Positions 22,945 to 34,840 are shown, counted from the first letter of the stretch. The stretch is 64,000 nucleotides of DNA from Chlorops oryzae (GCA_020466095.1 CM035806.1:169661082-169725081); one strand, 5' to 3'. Made by a program: numbers and translations. The notes: generated by a model from the sequence alone, not told the origin.

Positions 22945-24384
22945 TATACCCGATACACTCTGTGTCGAGGGTATATTGCGTTTGTGTGGTTGTGTGTAAC
23001 ACCCAGAACCAGTCGAGATAGACCATACAAAATATATATATCGATAGCTTCGGATAGAAAGGGCGTAACTCATTATTTTGCTACTTTACAGGAGAAGGAA
23101 AAAACTTCATAAAATCGCAAAGGTTAGATATTTAAAAAAAGTTTAAACGCAAAGTCAATTAAATACTACGCACGAAATTTGTTTTAGGCTTGAATTTTTA
23201 TTTTTTCTGTGTTTCGAGCAGTTTTCTGAGTTAGGGCTTTTTGATATTATATCAATTTTCGTTCAAAACACGTGAGTTAGGTCTTTGTACGCAAATTTTA
23301 AAATATAAATAAAATTATAAGATGCGATCCAGCACTATACTATAACCAATAATATCGGTTAGTGGTTTCTATTGATAAAATTAATTCAAAACAAATATTT
23401 TTTGAAACGCATTATTCACTGTTTTCACGTTCGTGTCTTGAGTCTTTGCATGCATACAGACCAAGAGAGACATGCAAAGACTTAAGAAAGGAACGTTCGC
23501 TATGAGTTAGGGCTTTTTTAAAAGTAACTATAACTTCGGTATTTTCATTCAAAGGTCGTCAATTTTTTTGGAGGGGGTGTATTTGAGAGTCGACCATCAG
23601 AAAATGCAAAAATCTCGTTTTTAAAAAAAAATGAGTTACGCCCTTTCTATCCGAAGCTATCGATATGTATATAGAACCCATTTCCATCCGTCTGTCTGTA
23701 TGTCTGTATACAGTTTTCTTATCGAAGGAGTTGAGCTATCTTGACAAAATTTGGTATGCGTGCTCACGGGGACATGAGTAAGAAGAAGTTTGAGAATGGA
23801 CCCGATCGGACCATTTTTAGGGGTACCTCCAGTACTAGGGTCTGTTATGAAAATCACAAAAACTGCTCTAAAATCGATATTTTACAAGATATTTTGATGA
23901 AATTTGGCATTGGAACATATTTTAGGCCAATTAATGTGATTTACAAAAATTAGAAAAATGGGCGTGGCAGAAGGGCGTGTTTCGAAAATTGTCTCCTACT
24001 CCCGAAACGCCTATGGGACGAAAATTGGTACTTATGCTTGCTTTGTAGCCTTAAACATTCTCCCAAAAAAATTTTCCAGATCGGTCCATTATTAAGGGTA
24101 CCTCCAGTACCAGGGTCTGTCACAAAAATCTCAAAACTGTTTCAAAATCTGACTTTTTCCAAATATTTCAATGAAACTTAGAATTTGCGCGTATATTTAA
24201 GCCTCAGATTATAATTCCAAAAAAATTGGAAAAGTGGGCGTGGCAAAGGGGCGGTTTTCATAAAGAAATTAAACAAAAGTCGGTATATGGGGCCCCTTAT
24301 GGCCTTAAACAACTCTTGATATTAAAAATTATTTAAACATGTGTGTCTGTGTCGGGTATTTTATGACTATAACACCCTTACTTG
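22945..24384 (+). mobile_element. CCGACACA-family element, copy 2, with nested insertion
   Basis: Starts TATACCCGATACACTCTGTG, ends ...ATAACACCCTTACTTG. Same block order as copy 1 (CCAGTACTAGGGTC, GGGCGTGGC, twice). Interrupted near its left end by the inverted-repeat element at 23038-23666: the sequence before it (CATACAAAAT) and after it (GTATATAGAA) are contiguous in copy 1. Confidence 0.8.
23038..23666. mobile_element. Nested foldback-type element with 36-bp inverted repeats
   Basis: Exact 36-base terminal repeats (23038-23073 and 23631-23666) beginning ATATCGATAGCTTCGG and containing GAAAGGGCGTAACTCA. Inside, GAGTTAGG(G/T)CTTT motifs recur and a smaller inverted pair, CTTGAGTCTTTGCATG / CATGCAAAGACTTAAG, sits at about 23437-23488. 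The TA-rich target hides the duplication. The superfamily is unknown. The terminus carries a TATCGATA motif. Confidence 0.8.
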
Positions 24385-25689
24385 TTTTCATTTAATTTTA
24401 ATTCTTATTTATAAATGTATGGGGGGTATTCACAAAGGCGTCGGAAAATCGCGCAAATTTTATCTGCTTAAAATGTTTTGCAGGATACAAATAAAAATAT
24501 AAAATATTTTAATTTTCGCAATTTTCGGATTTTCCGGCTTTCCAAAATTTTTAACACACCTTATATTGTAAAATAAGTAAGTATGTATGTATATGTAAAA
24601 TCAATTTAATTTACCTTAATAGACTTCAATCTGCGCGCAACAAAATTGTTGATTTTATTTGACCAGCTTTTACATTTCATTATTAAAAAAAAAAAAAAAA
24701 AATTAAAGAAAAATTCAAGAAAAAAAAAATTCAAGAGAAAACAAAATCGTTTTCCCGAAAATAAAATTTCGAAAAATTTTTTGTGCGAAGTGATTGTGAT
24801 TTTCGCTTAATTCACGTTGAACTTTAACATTTTTAGGTAGGTATATATTTGTTTCTTTTTTCTTTAGAAAATCTTCTGTTCTTCCAACAACAACAAGTTC
24901 GATCCCACTGGCGTCGTCTCTCTTCGAATAACAAGTTCGATCGGTAGGTCGGTCTCTATAGTTTGTTGTGTGATTTTTCCCGTGTTCTTGCTTTTATTTT
25001 AATTTGCAGTTTTTTTTTTAAATTTTTTTTTTTATTTAATATAAGTATTTTGTTTCATTCTTATATTTATTTTCCACTGCTCAACTGCGCCGTGATTTTC
25101 TGCTTTTTCGCAGGCTTTTTGAATTTGATTTTTCGTTGAAAAACAAAAAAAAATTATTTTTATTATTTTTATTTTTATTAAAATTTATTGTCTGTTAATG
25201 AAGTTATTTTTGTTTCGCGATTCTTTGATTTTTATGTTTGTCTGTTTTTGTGTTTTTTCTTTTTGGCTAACAGTTAATCTCGGTTTCTTAATTGTTTTTT
25301 GTTTTGTTTTGGTTTTGGTTTGTTTGTTGTTCACGATGAAATCTCTGCTTTCACCGTCCTTCTCTATTCTTGTTCGCAATACAAAAAGTTGATGTTTTTA
25401 TTTTTTATTTTTTTATTTTTATTTTTTATATATTTTGCATTTTTAATTTCGTTATTTTCGCAATAAAAATAAAGACAACACGAAAATACGAAAAATTCTG
25501 TCTGGAATATTTTAAGAAAAATTCTTGTTTTTTTTTAAGTTTTTTTTAATTTTTTGTTTTTTTAATGTTTTAATGTTTTTTGTATGTAAGATATTTTATT
25601 TATTTATATTTAATTTTTTTTTTTAATGAATTTTTGGAATTTTATAATTCTGCTTTAGCGCACTGTTTTTACTTGCTTCGATTAACTGC
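24385..25689. other. AT-rich non-coding
   Basis: Long A and T runs (24683-24730, 25010-25040, 25140-25190, 25400-25620). A brief mixed patch at 24890-24970 repeats AACAAGTTCGATC twice. No coding exon seen. Confidence 0.5.
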
Positions 25690-26230
25690 TATTATTATTG
25701 CTGTTGTTGTTGTTGTTATTATTATTTTGACTGTGCTCTTAAAGCTAATAGTGAAGTCAGACTCAAAAGAAATTGTCGCGTTGCTCCGCTAACACAACAG
25801 ACGCGTCCAAAGTTTCAAAATAAACTGAAATTTCGAGTTTCCAACGAAGACGAAGCGAGCCAACATTCATTTCAATGAACGAAATGAAACGAAACGAAAT
25901 GAAAAAAACCAAACACAAAAGTACAAATCCACACGAACGTGTCGCTTGGGCGCTTGTCCGTGTGTGTGTGTGTAAGTGCGTGTGGGGAATAGAAATAGTA
26001 AACACCGAAAAATAAAGCCAATTACACAGCAATAAATACAACAACGAGAATAAAACAAAAAACAAAAATACTTATGGGAGAGCATTGTAAGTAGTGAGCT
26101 AGCGAGCGATATCGCGCTCTCTGTCTCTGCTGTATTTTCATTGTCCGTTCGAATGAATGAAAACGAGTACAGAATGTGAGAGAGCGAACGAACGAATGAG
26201 CGAGGGAATTGTAACATAAGCGGTTGTGTG
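25690..26230. other. GC-richer island, possible promoter or 5' UTR region
   Basis: GTT runs at 25700-25720, GAAACGAAACG at 25880-25900, a GT run at 25960-25980, and GAGCGAACGAACGAATGAGCG with GCGCTCTCTGTCTCTG GAGA-type sequence at 26100-26215. Composition resembles fly 5' leader DNA. No initiator with a paired downstream element was identified. Confidence 0.2.
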
Positions 26231-27926
26231 AATGGAACAGTTGAAATATGTTCAAGTAGGGGAAATCTTGCGCTTTCAGATCATTAAATAATTTTTAAAG
26301 GCAAAAAACAGGAAAATTATAAACAAAAAATCGAAAATGTTTGATGGAAAATCCGTTTTTTTTTTCAAATATTAAAAAAATATTTCCAACAATAAAATAG
26401 TATAGTAAAAATAAAACATATTGAATTTGTGCTACTCTCGTTCCACATTTCCCCTACGTTTCAATTCCATTTCATCCCAATGGGGCACTGTTGTTCATTT
26501 TGAACACAACTATGACCTACAACATCGTTTCATACGTCATACATACAACATATTTGCATTCGCATATTTTAATATGTGCAAACATGATTTCCATGGCGTT
26601 TCATGATCTACATACATACATAGATATTCTAGAAATATATGTATGTTTTATATATAATTATTGTTGGTAAAATCCTTCTCTGAAATGTCATACGGTTTTC
26701 ACTGCTGGGCACTGAAAACCGAATCCGGAAAAGAGCAAATCCAGTCGGTTCAAGAAAAAATCTGCGGAATTTCTAAAGCCGGAAAAAAAACACACACACA
26801 CACCACACATGGGCATGCACACGCTCAACGTTGTTCTTTTCCAATTGGAATTTTCTTGAATGTTGCTGAGGAAAGCGCGCGCGCGCGCGTAAGAGACTCT
26901 GTGGAAATATGCAGTTGGGCTGTTTCGAACAAGTTTTATCTTGGCGGAATGGGTCGATCGGAATCCAGTTATGACGAGTTTTTACTGCACTTGAGAATTT
27001 TTTTTTTTTTTTTTTGTTGAAATTTTTTTCGGTCATTCTCCTTCTTCGTCAGACATCGTGTGCTTTTTATTTACATTTTTCCAGTTATGCCGTTATTTGG
27101 ATTTTTTGTCGTCGAAGTTTGCCAAAAAAAAAAAAAAATCACAACACAGAGATTTTTTAGGGGTACAAATTTTTTCAACGCATCAACGTATGTTGTTGGA
27201 AAATTACTGTTTCGTTGGAATTTGAATTATCATTATCGCATACGTCGAATTGTATGTACGTCCGTGGGTATGGCGCATTAATGAACCCGCTCTTTCTTTC
27301 TCACCATCATCGATTCGCCCCTCGCGTCTTGTGACTTTTGTCTGTTGCAACTGCGATGAGACGAGTCGTGTCGAGACGTCACTTGTTTTGAAAACCGAAT
27401 GAAAACAAGAAGAGTGCATGACATTTTCAATTTCACGCTGTTGTTGTTTACGAATTTACAGTTCTGGGAAATTTTTCCGAAAAAAACAAGATGACTCTAC
27501 TTGCAGCACAATTCGAAAAAGATAAAAAAAATAAAAAATTAAAATTAAAAAAAATAAATGAAAAGAGAAAACAAGCGGAAAGACACACAAAAGCGGGCAA
27601 GTGATTTAGCAAAAGTAAAATGAAAGACTCAGACCAACAAAAAAAAAAAAAAAATAAATAAATAAAATAAAAATAAAATCGTACGAGGTGACCTAATTTT
27701 TTGTCTTTTTTTACGTATGTACATAAGTTTTTACATACATAAGTAATTTCTCTGAATTTTGAATTCGCAATTTCGCATGATGAATCTTGGGAATTTTTGT
27801 ACAAAATACCACAAAAGTTCGCAAAAGAGCTTGATTCATTTGGTTGCAATTTTTGTTGATGCGAACGTACCGTACATATGTATAAACTTATGTGTACACA
27901 TGTACATACCCAGCGGGAAATTATCT
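26231..27926. other. Non-coding with simple repeats
   Basis: CA run at 26790-26808, an alternating (GC) run at 26875-26889, T17-class run at 27000-27016, A-runs at 27640-27680, TACATA runs. Short frames only; no trusted exon. Confidence 0.5.
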
Positions 27927-27987
27927 CATGCATGACAATGTCTTCAGTGATATCATCGATGACATACAGATGACATTGTCATGCATG
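27927..27987. repeat. Short inverted repeat
   Basis: CATGCATGACAATGTC (27927-27942) and GACATTGTCATGCATG (27972-27987) are exact 16-base inverted repeats with a 29-base loop. GCATGACAATGTC also occurs singly near 52035. Confidence 0.7.
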
Positions 27988-28027
27988 CCACCTTTGTGGA
28001 CAATGCCATCGTAGAGGGGTGCTTAAA

Positions 28028-28185
28028 TCTCATTGGCTACTGAAATTTAAATAAGGTTTTAGCGTCAGTTGACAGTTGGCGTTGGCGTTGACGTGGCGTA
28101 GTGGATGCGCCCTCGCCTCACAGTCCGACGATCGCGGTTTCGATCGCTGGCTTGGGGCGAACAAACATTTTTAGGAATACTTAGA
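28028..28185 (+). repeat. tRNA-like SINE, family 2, copy 2
   Basis: TCTCATTGGCTACTG ... GGTTTTAGCGTCAGTTGA, then GTGGCGTAGTGGATGCGCC (A-box-like), GGTTTCGATCGC (B-box-like) and tail AATACTTAG. Pairs with 8909-9065. The strand is inferred from the A-to-B box order. Confidence 0.65.
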
Positions 28186-28389
28186 TTTTTATTGGTAAAG
28201 CCAAATACTTATTGAAAGAGCAGACAATGGGCCTTATGAAGACATTTTGGGTTCCTAATGTGGCCAAAAAAAGGGCAATTTATAAAACGGAATAAGTACT
28301 TTTGAACACTTTTTTGTACTGTTTTTTTTTTGGTCTTTTTTTTTAAATTTTTGGATAAAGAAAAGGTTAAACAAAATTGATTAAGATCC

Positions 28390-28760
<371 letters not shown>

Positions 28761-30162
28761 TTCGCCTCTGTGGCAAAAACCGTTAGGATGGCCTTATTTG
28801 GGTCAGTTACCTCAAAAAAATGTCCTATGAAATCGCATGCTTTCCGGGTCCAAAGTCACCCTGACTTCATGATGTCAGGGGGACATTTCCCACTTGGTAC
28901 GTTAGTAGTTCGTATCACGCATTGGCGACCAAACTGACACAAGTCAAAAATTCTCAATGCGTTAGTAGCGTTCAGGCTCCATGCTAGAGAGAGAAAGAGA
29001 GATTCCGGGAGATTTACACCCACCAAACCCTCCCTCCCCTTTGTCAAATCATATCCTCTTGGTAGCGGAACGCAGCGGTAGTTTCAGGGAAATTGAGGAA
29101 TGAACCATAATCATATTTTGTAAGTAGATAAAATTGTAATGTGGAAAATGTCCATTGTAGGGGGTTAAATCTGCCCTGTTTTTTGCTCTCCTCTTCAAAA
29201 GCCAATGTGTATGCACAATGTATGATATTTATGTACGATATTTATACAGACATATGTATGTAATTTCTGGTAAAACAAAAATAATTTCATTTCGACAAAT
29301 TTCGATGATGTCTTTTGGATTTTGGGTAAACAGATTCGTCATTAGCTTGCCAGGGAAATTGTGAGTGAATCACCGATGGAATCGATTGGAAAGCGAGAGA
29401 AAGAAATTACAATTTAATAATTTTTTTTTTTTTTTTGTACCTACATATTTTCACTTCTTTTCTTCTCGAGTTTTCCATCTTTTGGGCATATTTTTAGTTT
29501 CAATAATATTCCGTCAAAGAAAAAATACAACCGAAAAGCACCCAACAAAGTCATGAGAGAAAAAAAAAATCAAAACAAAAAAAAAAAAACAATCAAAGCA
29601 AACAAACAGCAAAAAAGCCTCATCACATTTTCTTATAACGCAAAATCGTAATCGAAATGGAATTTCAAAAATTTTTCCTTTCCACAATATGTACATACAT
29701 ACATATGTATTTGAATTGATGTCGCTGGAAATACCCGTTTGAGTCGGTTGCCTTATCAGCGCCATCGAAGGGGGGGAGTATGTAATGTATGTACATATTA
29801 AGGTCCACACGTTCCACATTGCCGCCTTTTTCAATCGTACTCCTCTCAATGGCAGTTCGTGTTTCTTGCGCTTTTGTTGTCATCTTCGTTTTCGTTTTTG
29901 TTGTCGCTGCGTTGTTGTTTCCCATAGCGTTTTGTTTTTATTTTTGTTTCTATTTTGTTTTGCTTCGGTTTCATTGATGGATTCTCGTTTCGATTCAAGC
30001 CGAAGTGTATTCAACTACGTACATTCGTTGTTAAATACTCGCCGTTGAGGCGTACAACAAGCAAGAAAATTTTCCCACAACGGGTTAAAGTTTTATTATT
30101 ACAATGTAGAGTTTTTATTATAGGTATCTACATACATATGTAGATATTTACTTATTAGAGTA
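28761..30162. other. Non-coding
   Basis: T/A runs (29420-29436, 29560-29590), a short inverted repeat CCCTGACTTCATGATGTCAGGG at 28859-28880, and a moderately GC patch at 29790-30050. No gene recognised. Confidence 0.45.
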
Positions 30163-30940
30163 AGTGCAACGGATAGTGTACCGGATATCCGGCTGGCTGT
30201 TAGACCGGATAAACGGATATCCGGCTGCCGGATAATTAATTTTAAAAAAAATATAATTTTCGTTTTTAAAGCCATATTGAACGGCGTAGCAATGATCCTG
30301 AGCTGCTAGGCCGGATAAACGGATATCCGGCTGCCGGATAATTAATTTTTTAAAAATATATTTTTCTTTTTTAAAGCCATATTGAACGGCGTAGCAGTGA
30401 TCCTGAGCTGCTAGGCCGGATAAACGGATATCCGGCTGCCGGATAATAAATTTAAAAAAAATATATTTTTCGTTTTTAAAGCCATATTGAACGGCGTAGC
30501 AATGATCCTGAGCTGCTAGGCTGGATAAACGGATATCCGGCTGCCGGATAATTTATTTTTTTAAAATATATTTTTCGTTTTTAAAGCCATATTGAACGGC
30601 GTAGCAATGATCCTGAGCTGCTAGGCCGGATAAACGGATATACGGCTGCCGGATAATTAATTTTTTTTTATATAGGTATTTTTCGTTTTTAAAGCCATAT
30701 TGAACGGCGTAGCAATGATCCTGAGCGGCTAGGCCGGATAAACGGATATCGGATATCTGTGAAAATGTTAGCGGAACTGCATCCGGTTTCCTCCAGTCGC
30801 TCCATTTTCATATCTGCATTCATAGTACAAATAAGTACAATATAGCAAATGTTTAATAGAAGGTATCCGGTGGCCGGATATAGATGGTATCTGGTATCCG
30901 GCCGGATACTAGATTTAAGGCCGGATAGTGGCCGGATAAG
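30163..30940. mobile_element. GGATATCCGG-family element with 105-bp tandem units
   Basis: Left end AGTGCAACGGATAGTG. Core: five tandem units with ACGGCGTAGCA at 30281, 30386, 30491, 30596 and 30704 (spacing 105, 105, 105, 108), each with GGATAAACGGATATCCGGC and a TTAAAGCCATATTGA block. Right part GGCCGGATAGTGGCCGGATA. A related copy in the reverse sense is at 56383-56941 and an end fragment at 61925. Probably a hAT-type MITE (ends near AGAGTTGCAAC), but no duplication was read. Confidence 0.75.
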
Positions 30941-31041
30941 AGAGAGAGAGTGAGAGAGAGCGTGAGAGAGAGAGTGAGAGAGAGAGACGGAGAGAGAGAG
31001 CGAGTGAGAGCGAGAGAGCGAGAGAGAGCGAGTACACTGTA
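30941..31041. repeat. GA microsatellite ending in a CAGTGTACTC-family terminus
   Basis: AGAGAGAGTGAGAGAGAGCG units run directly into GAGTACACTGTA, the exact right end of the 16679 and 19796 MITE family. Confidence 0.75.
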
Positions 31042-31067
31042 TATAACAAATTATTGATTTCTTCTAA

Positions 31068-31374
31068 GGGGCCGTCCATATATTACGTCAGCACGATTTT
31101 GACCATTTTAGACCCCCTCCTCCCCCTTATCATCAATCGTCATCGTCCAGAACCCCCTCCCCCCCTTGTTTGACATCATCTTTGAGCTCTTTATTATTTC
31201 ACAAGTAAATAGAAATTAATTTCTTCAAAATATAGTTTAATAGTCTTTTCTTATAAGATAGAGATTATGACGTGATCATTGCGGATTGACCCCCCTCCCC
31301 CTCATCATCAAGCGTCATCATTCGCGTGATCCCCTCCACCCCCCTGTATGATGACGTAATATATGGACGACCCC
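31068..31374. mobile_element. MITE with GGGGYCGTCC ends, TAA duplication
   Basis: TAA on both sides (31065-31067, 31375-31377). Terminal repeats start GGGGCCGTCCATATATTACG (right end GGGGTCGTCC...), about 23 bases with one mismatch. C-rich subterminal blocks (CCCCCTCC) recur inside, paired with CATCATC...CGTCATC. Three-base TWA duplication points to PIF/Harbinger or a similar superfamily. Confidence 0.75.
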
Positions 31375-31377
31375 TAA

Positions 31378-32300
31378 TGATAATGCCAAAAAAAAAAAAA
31401 TAAAAAATTTGACTATACTCAATATTATTTCCAATCTCAAACTTAAAAATTTTGCGATATAATTTTATAATTTGTAGTCGACATCATGTATATATTTTAT
31501 ATATTTTCTTCATATCTGGCTCCAGGTCATTAGGTCAATTTTACCTTGATCGAGCCACTACTTTTCTATAATAATCTCATGTTAAAGCAGTACAGCGAAA
31601 GAGCTTTCGAATTTTTGGCATACACAATTCACAATGAAAATCCATTCATAAATTTTATGATGTAAGCACAACTTCATTAATATAAAATTGCGTAACAAAC
31701 TACGGTAAATACCTTAAAAATCGGACTGGATAGTAGTCACATACTAATCACACTTTTCGCTGGACCTGTTCAAGGTACCAACTTACAATGTGGAAAGCCC
31801 AAGTAGGTTCAACTGCCAGTGACAGTCGTGATTGTTTGTTTCATCTAATAAAACTTCTCTTCTCTTATCCCAAATGAATGGATATGCGGCCCCCTAAGTG
31901 TGTTCTATCCTTCACACGAAGCTGGCCAGCCATTTTAACCCTAAACTACGATCACAAAAGATGTCCTTCGCTGATGCAAATTCCCCTGAGGAAACCGTCC
32001 TCAACCGAAGCTGTATTTATTTTATTCATTTATAATGGTCATTTTTCACAGCTTCTTTTTTATTTATTTATCTATTTTTGTTCATTATTATTATTTTTTT
32101 TTGCTTTTTTCTAATAGCCAAATTTTTCGAATGCGGCAAGATTAAAAGCCAGTGCACCTTGACATACCAAAACCGAACGAAACCAATGGGTTTTATGAGC
32201 TTTGATAGAGTAAAAAAAAAATAAGAAAAAAAAATTAACTAAAATTTTGGGTTTTTCGTTTCGATAGTGTGGCTTTTTCTTCCTCTTCCTCTCTTTAATG

Positions 32301-32332
<32 letters not shown>

Positions 32333-33160
32333 ATATATTACGTATTTCGATATCATAAGCGTTTTAGCATATAAATTCAATAGAAAACCGAAATCTTGGA
32401 ATCTGCTTAAACTGGAAATCGATAGCCGTCGTGGCGACGTTTTGTCTCGCGTCTTACATTCCGCGTTGTTTTTTGCATTTTTTGTTTTGTTTTATGCAAG
32501 AAACTCGATTCTACAAGAAACGAAAACTAAATTAAAAAAAAAAAAAATATATATATATATATATATTTATGACCGCATATACAATATAAATACATATGTA
32601 CATATGTCTTCATATTAAGACAAACCAAAAAATAAAACAAACAAAAAAATTTTTTTTTTTATAACGATAGACCTGTTTTGTTTGGCTTAGTTTGCTGCTT
32701 GTCGTGTGGTGTTACGAAAAGTCAAATAAATTTAATAAATTCAACAAAATATATGCCTTTGTAGAATAGCGAATTTCTGTTAATAGAGATCATTCGAATT
32801 CGCACAAAAAATTTCAACGAGAGGGATCAAGCCTGAAACGCCTGAGGCTACAGCCATCTCGCAATGCGTATTTAGTTAAAGGAAGAATTGATTAATATTG
32901 TGCTAGGTTTGGTTACTTGGGCTGCCATTGCCATAAAACCGACAAACTTAGACCTGAGGTCGTATACAGTTGAACAACCTATCTCTAGAACCACTTTGAG
33001 CTAGCAATCAAGCCAGCGATTTGAGTAAGACTTACCGAGTCTAAGTCCCTTGGGGGATCGCATTTAATAGTTCCCTAAATAGGAGAATCTTTTCGCAGGA
33101 CACTGCAGTAAAAATTGTGTTTATAAATTGCGAGTGATTTTTCGAACCGATTTCAAGGTA
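31378..33160. other. Non-coding, unassigned mid-complexity patches
   Basis: 31500-31990 and 32810-33110 are less AT-rich and may be old transposon remnants, but no protein motif could be read. CATA repeat at 32300-32330; TA run at 32548-32568; T/A runs between. Confidence 0.4.
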
Positions 33161-33490
33161 CACCGAGAGAAAAAGGTAGTTATATTAACTGAATAAGCAG
33201 GTTAAAATAACCGAGTTCACCGTTAATTGTTAGCTTATGTGTAGTAGCGGTCAATTCAATAGTACAAACACAGTGAATAAGGATATAACTACCTGATGGT
33301 TGATATAACTGTCTCGCGGTTAAATCAACTGTCACCAGCGACTGGGGAAAAAAAAATTTATTTTTTGCTTTGACTTTCTTTTTTATCTTCTTTTATTAAT
33401 ATTTTTTTTTTAAATTAAATTATTATATTTTTTCTTTATTTATTTGTTTCTATTTAAATCTTTTTCTCTTTCATCTCTTTAAAATTTTGT

Positions 33491-33565
33491 CGCCTCGGCC
33501 GAGCCTTGAACCGCTGACCTCCACTTCGCTGGGCGAACGTCTTAACCCATTACGCTAAACGAACG
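33491..33565 (-). repeat. tRNA-like sequence 1 inside MITE
   Basis: On the minus strand reads GTTCGTTTAGCGTAATGGGT... with an A-box-like TAGCGTAATGG, and GCGGTTCAAGGCTC as a B-box-like T arm about 33 bases further. The stems do not pair well enough for a functional tRNA. Confidence 0.5.
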
Positions 33566-33784
33566 AATTTAATTTGTTGGTCAAAATGCTCACTTGAGCT
33601 TATGGGGAACGTGCTTAAGGAATTGTTTCACTCCCAAAAATTTTTCCTTGAAAATGAACCATTAAAAAAAATTAAATAAATTAAAATCTTAAAAATTTGG
33701 GAAAAAAATTTTTGTCTTCCAAAACAACTACATTCTGAACAAAAAAAAAAAACTATAATTAAAAAAAAAATCAGAATAATTCCC

Positions 33785-33860
33785 GCCGCCAGCAGGGATA
33801 GAACCCCGAAGCTCACGACTGTCGAGTCACAGTTTAAACAACTGAGCTATCGAAACCTCC
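33785..33860 (-). repeat. tRNA-like sequence 2 inside MITE
   Basis: Minus strand: GATAGCTCAGTTGTTTAAAC (a good D-arm/A-box form), then CGACAGTCGTGAGC and GGGGTTCTATCCCTGC (a good T-arm/B-box form). Spacing resembles a tRNA of about 73 bases, but the acceptor stem does not close. More likely a SINE head or pseudogene than a working tRNA. Confidence 0.5.
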
Positions 33861-34057
33861 GGAGACGGTTGATCAGAATGCGAACTTATACGTCTAAGTG
33901 AACGAAAGCGAATTTGAACAGAAAAAGTAACTGTTTTTCAACTGTTCATTTGACTGCCTTTTTCAGTGCATTTAACGCGGAATACAGTTTATTTTGACCA
34001 CTCTTACTTTAACTGTTCTAAGTAGTTGATTTAACTGTTGTTATTTCTCTCGGTGTA

Positions 34058-34314
34058 GAATAATTTACAATAATTTACAATAAATAATTTTTTTTATTAT
34101 ATGTTTCCTCTCGCTCATGCTTGTCATTCAATACTAAGTTGATCTTTGAATCACCGAAAAGTTCCTATTGCATCGAAGGGACAATTTGCGCATAATTGCT
34201 TTAACACATTTATCCACATCGACACACAATACACACATATATCGTGTCCCAACTCCTACATATCCTTTGCAATAACATATTTAATTAAAGAGAAGGCAAA
34301 GTAAAGGGATCAGA
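34058..34314. other. Non-coding
   Basis: AT-rich; nothing recognised apart from intron sequence expected downstream of the candidate exon that ends at 34321. Confidence 0.4.
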
Positions 34315-34320
34315 ACTCAC

Positions 34321-34383
34321 CTTTCGTGCGATCCAATCGAGTCTTTTACCCATTCGTCTCAGTCTTCGACTCAGGCCGGCCAT
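34321..34383 (-). CDS. Candidate distal first coding exon, possibly of Pdk1
   Basis: On the minus strand an ATG (34383-34381) follows an in-frame TAA directly, so a start here is well bounded. It reads 21 codons, beginning MAGLSRRLRR and ending RLDWIARK, strongly basic, then the near-perfect donor AAG/GTGAGT (intron from 34320). The phase is 0, and the Pdk1 exon at 3959 opens in phase 0, so splicing would give ARK-INGQQQ and an extended N terminus. An acceptor-like TTTGCAG ends at 34480, so the exon could be internal (34321-34479) with the ATG inside. The sequence is unique in the window and less AT-rich than its surroundings. I do not recognise the peptide, and the 30-kb intron and the link to Pdk1 are inference. 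A chance ATG with a donor is the main alternative. Confidence 0.35.
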
Positions 34384-34840
34384 TTAATAGTTTTAAACGT
34401 GCGTATGAGTAATGTATGTCGAACGTGGAGCAACGTTCCACATACGCAGCGATGTCCAGAGTGTGAAGAAAGTTGAAGCCTGCAAATGTAATGAGCGGAT
34501 TTTATAAATTTTTTTTTTTTTTTTTTGTAAATTTAAATTAGAGACTAAAATGTATAATTTTGACATGTCAAAAAGATATGAAAGTGTTTATGATTCAATG
34601 GGGTTGTGTGGGGCCAGAAAAAAATGAGGGTGATTATAATTGATTTTTAATTGAGCAAAATTTGCATCGATTTCTTTGTAATTTTCTTGAAGAGTTCGAT
34701 TTTGAGCTGGTAATTTTTCTTTCTTTTCCCTTTAATTAAGTTGTCTTTTTTTTTTTTTTTTGTGCTGACTTTTATTTAACCGCTCAGTAAGCAGTTTAGT
34801 TAGTTCATCGTTAAATCGTTTGAAAATGTTGTCTTATATC

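Larger units (their letters stand above)
33161..34055. mobile_element. Tc1/mariner-like MITE carrying two tRNA-like sequences (CACCGAGAGAAA)
   Basis: TA flanks at 33159-33160 and 34056-34057. Ends CACCGAGAGAAAAAGG and AATTATTTCTCTCGGTG-like (ACTGTTGTTATTTCTCTCGG) are inverted over about 12 bases. Subterminal AACTG/CAGTT motifs recur (GTTATATTAACTG, TTAACTGTTG). The centre holds two minus-strand tRNA-like stretches, listed separately. No transposase. Confidence 0.75.

Noticed and set aside
33785..33860. Functional tRNA gene
   Set aside because: D- and T-arm motifs are good, but the acceptor stem does not pair and it lies inside a MITE.
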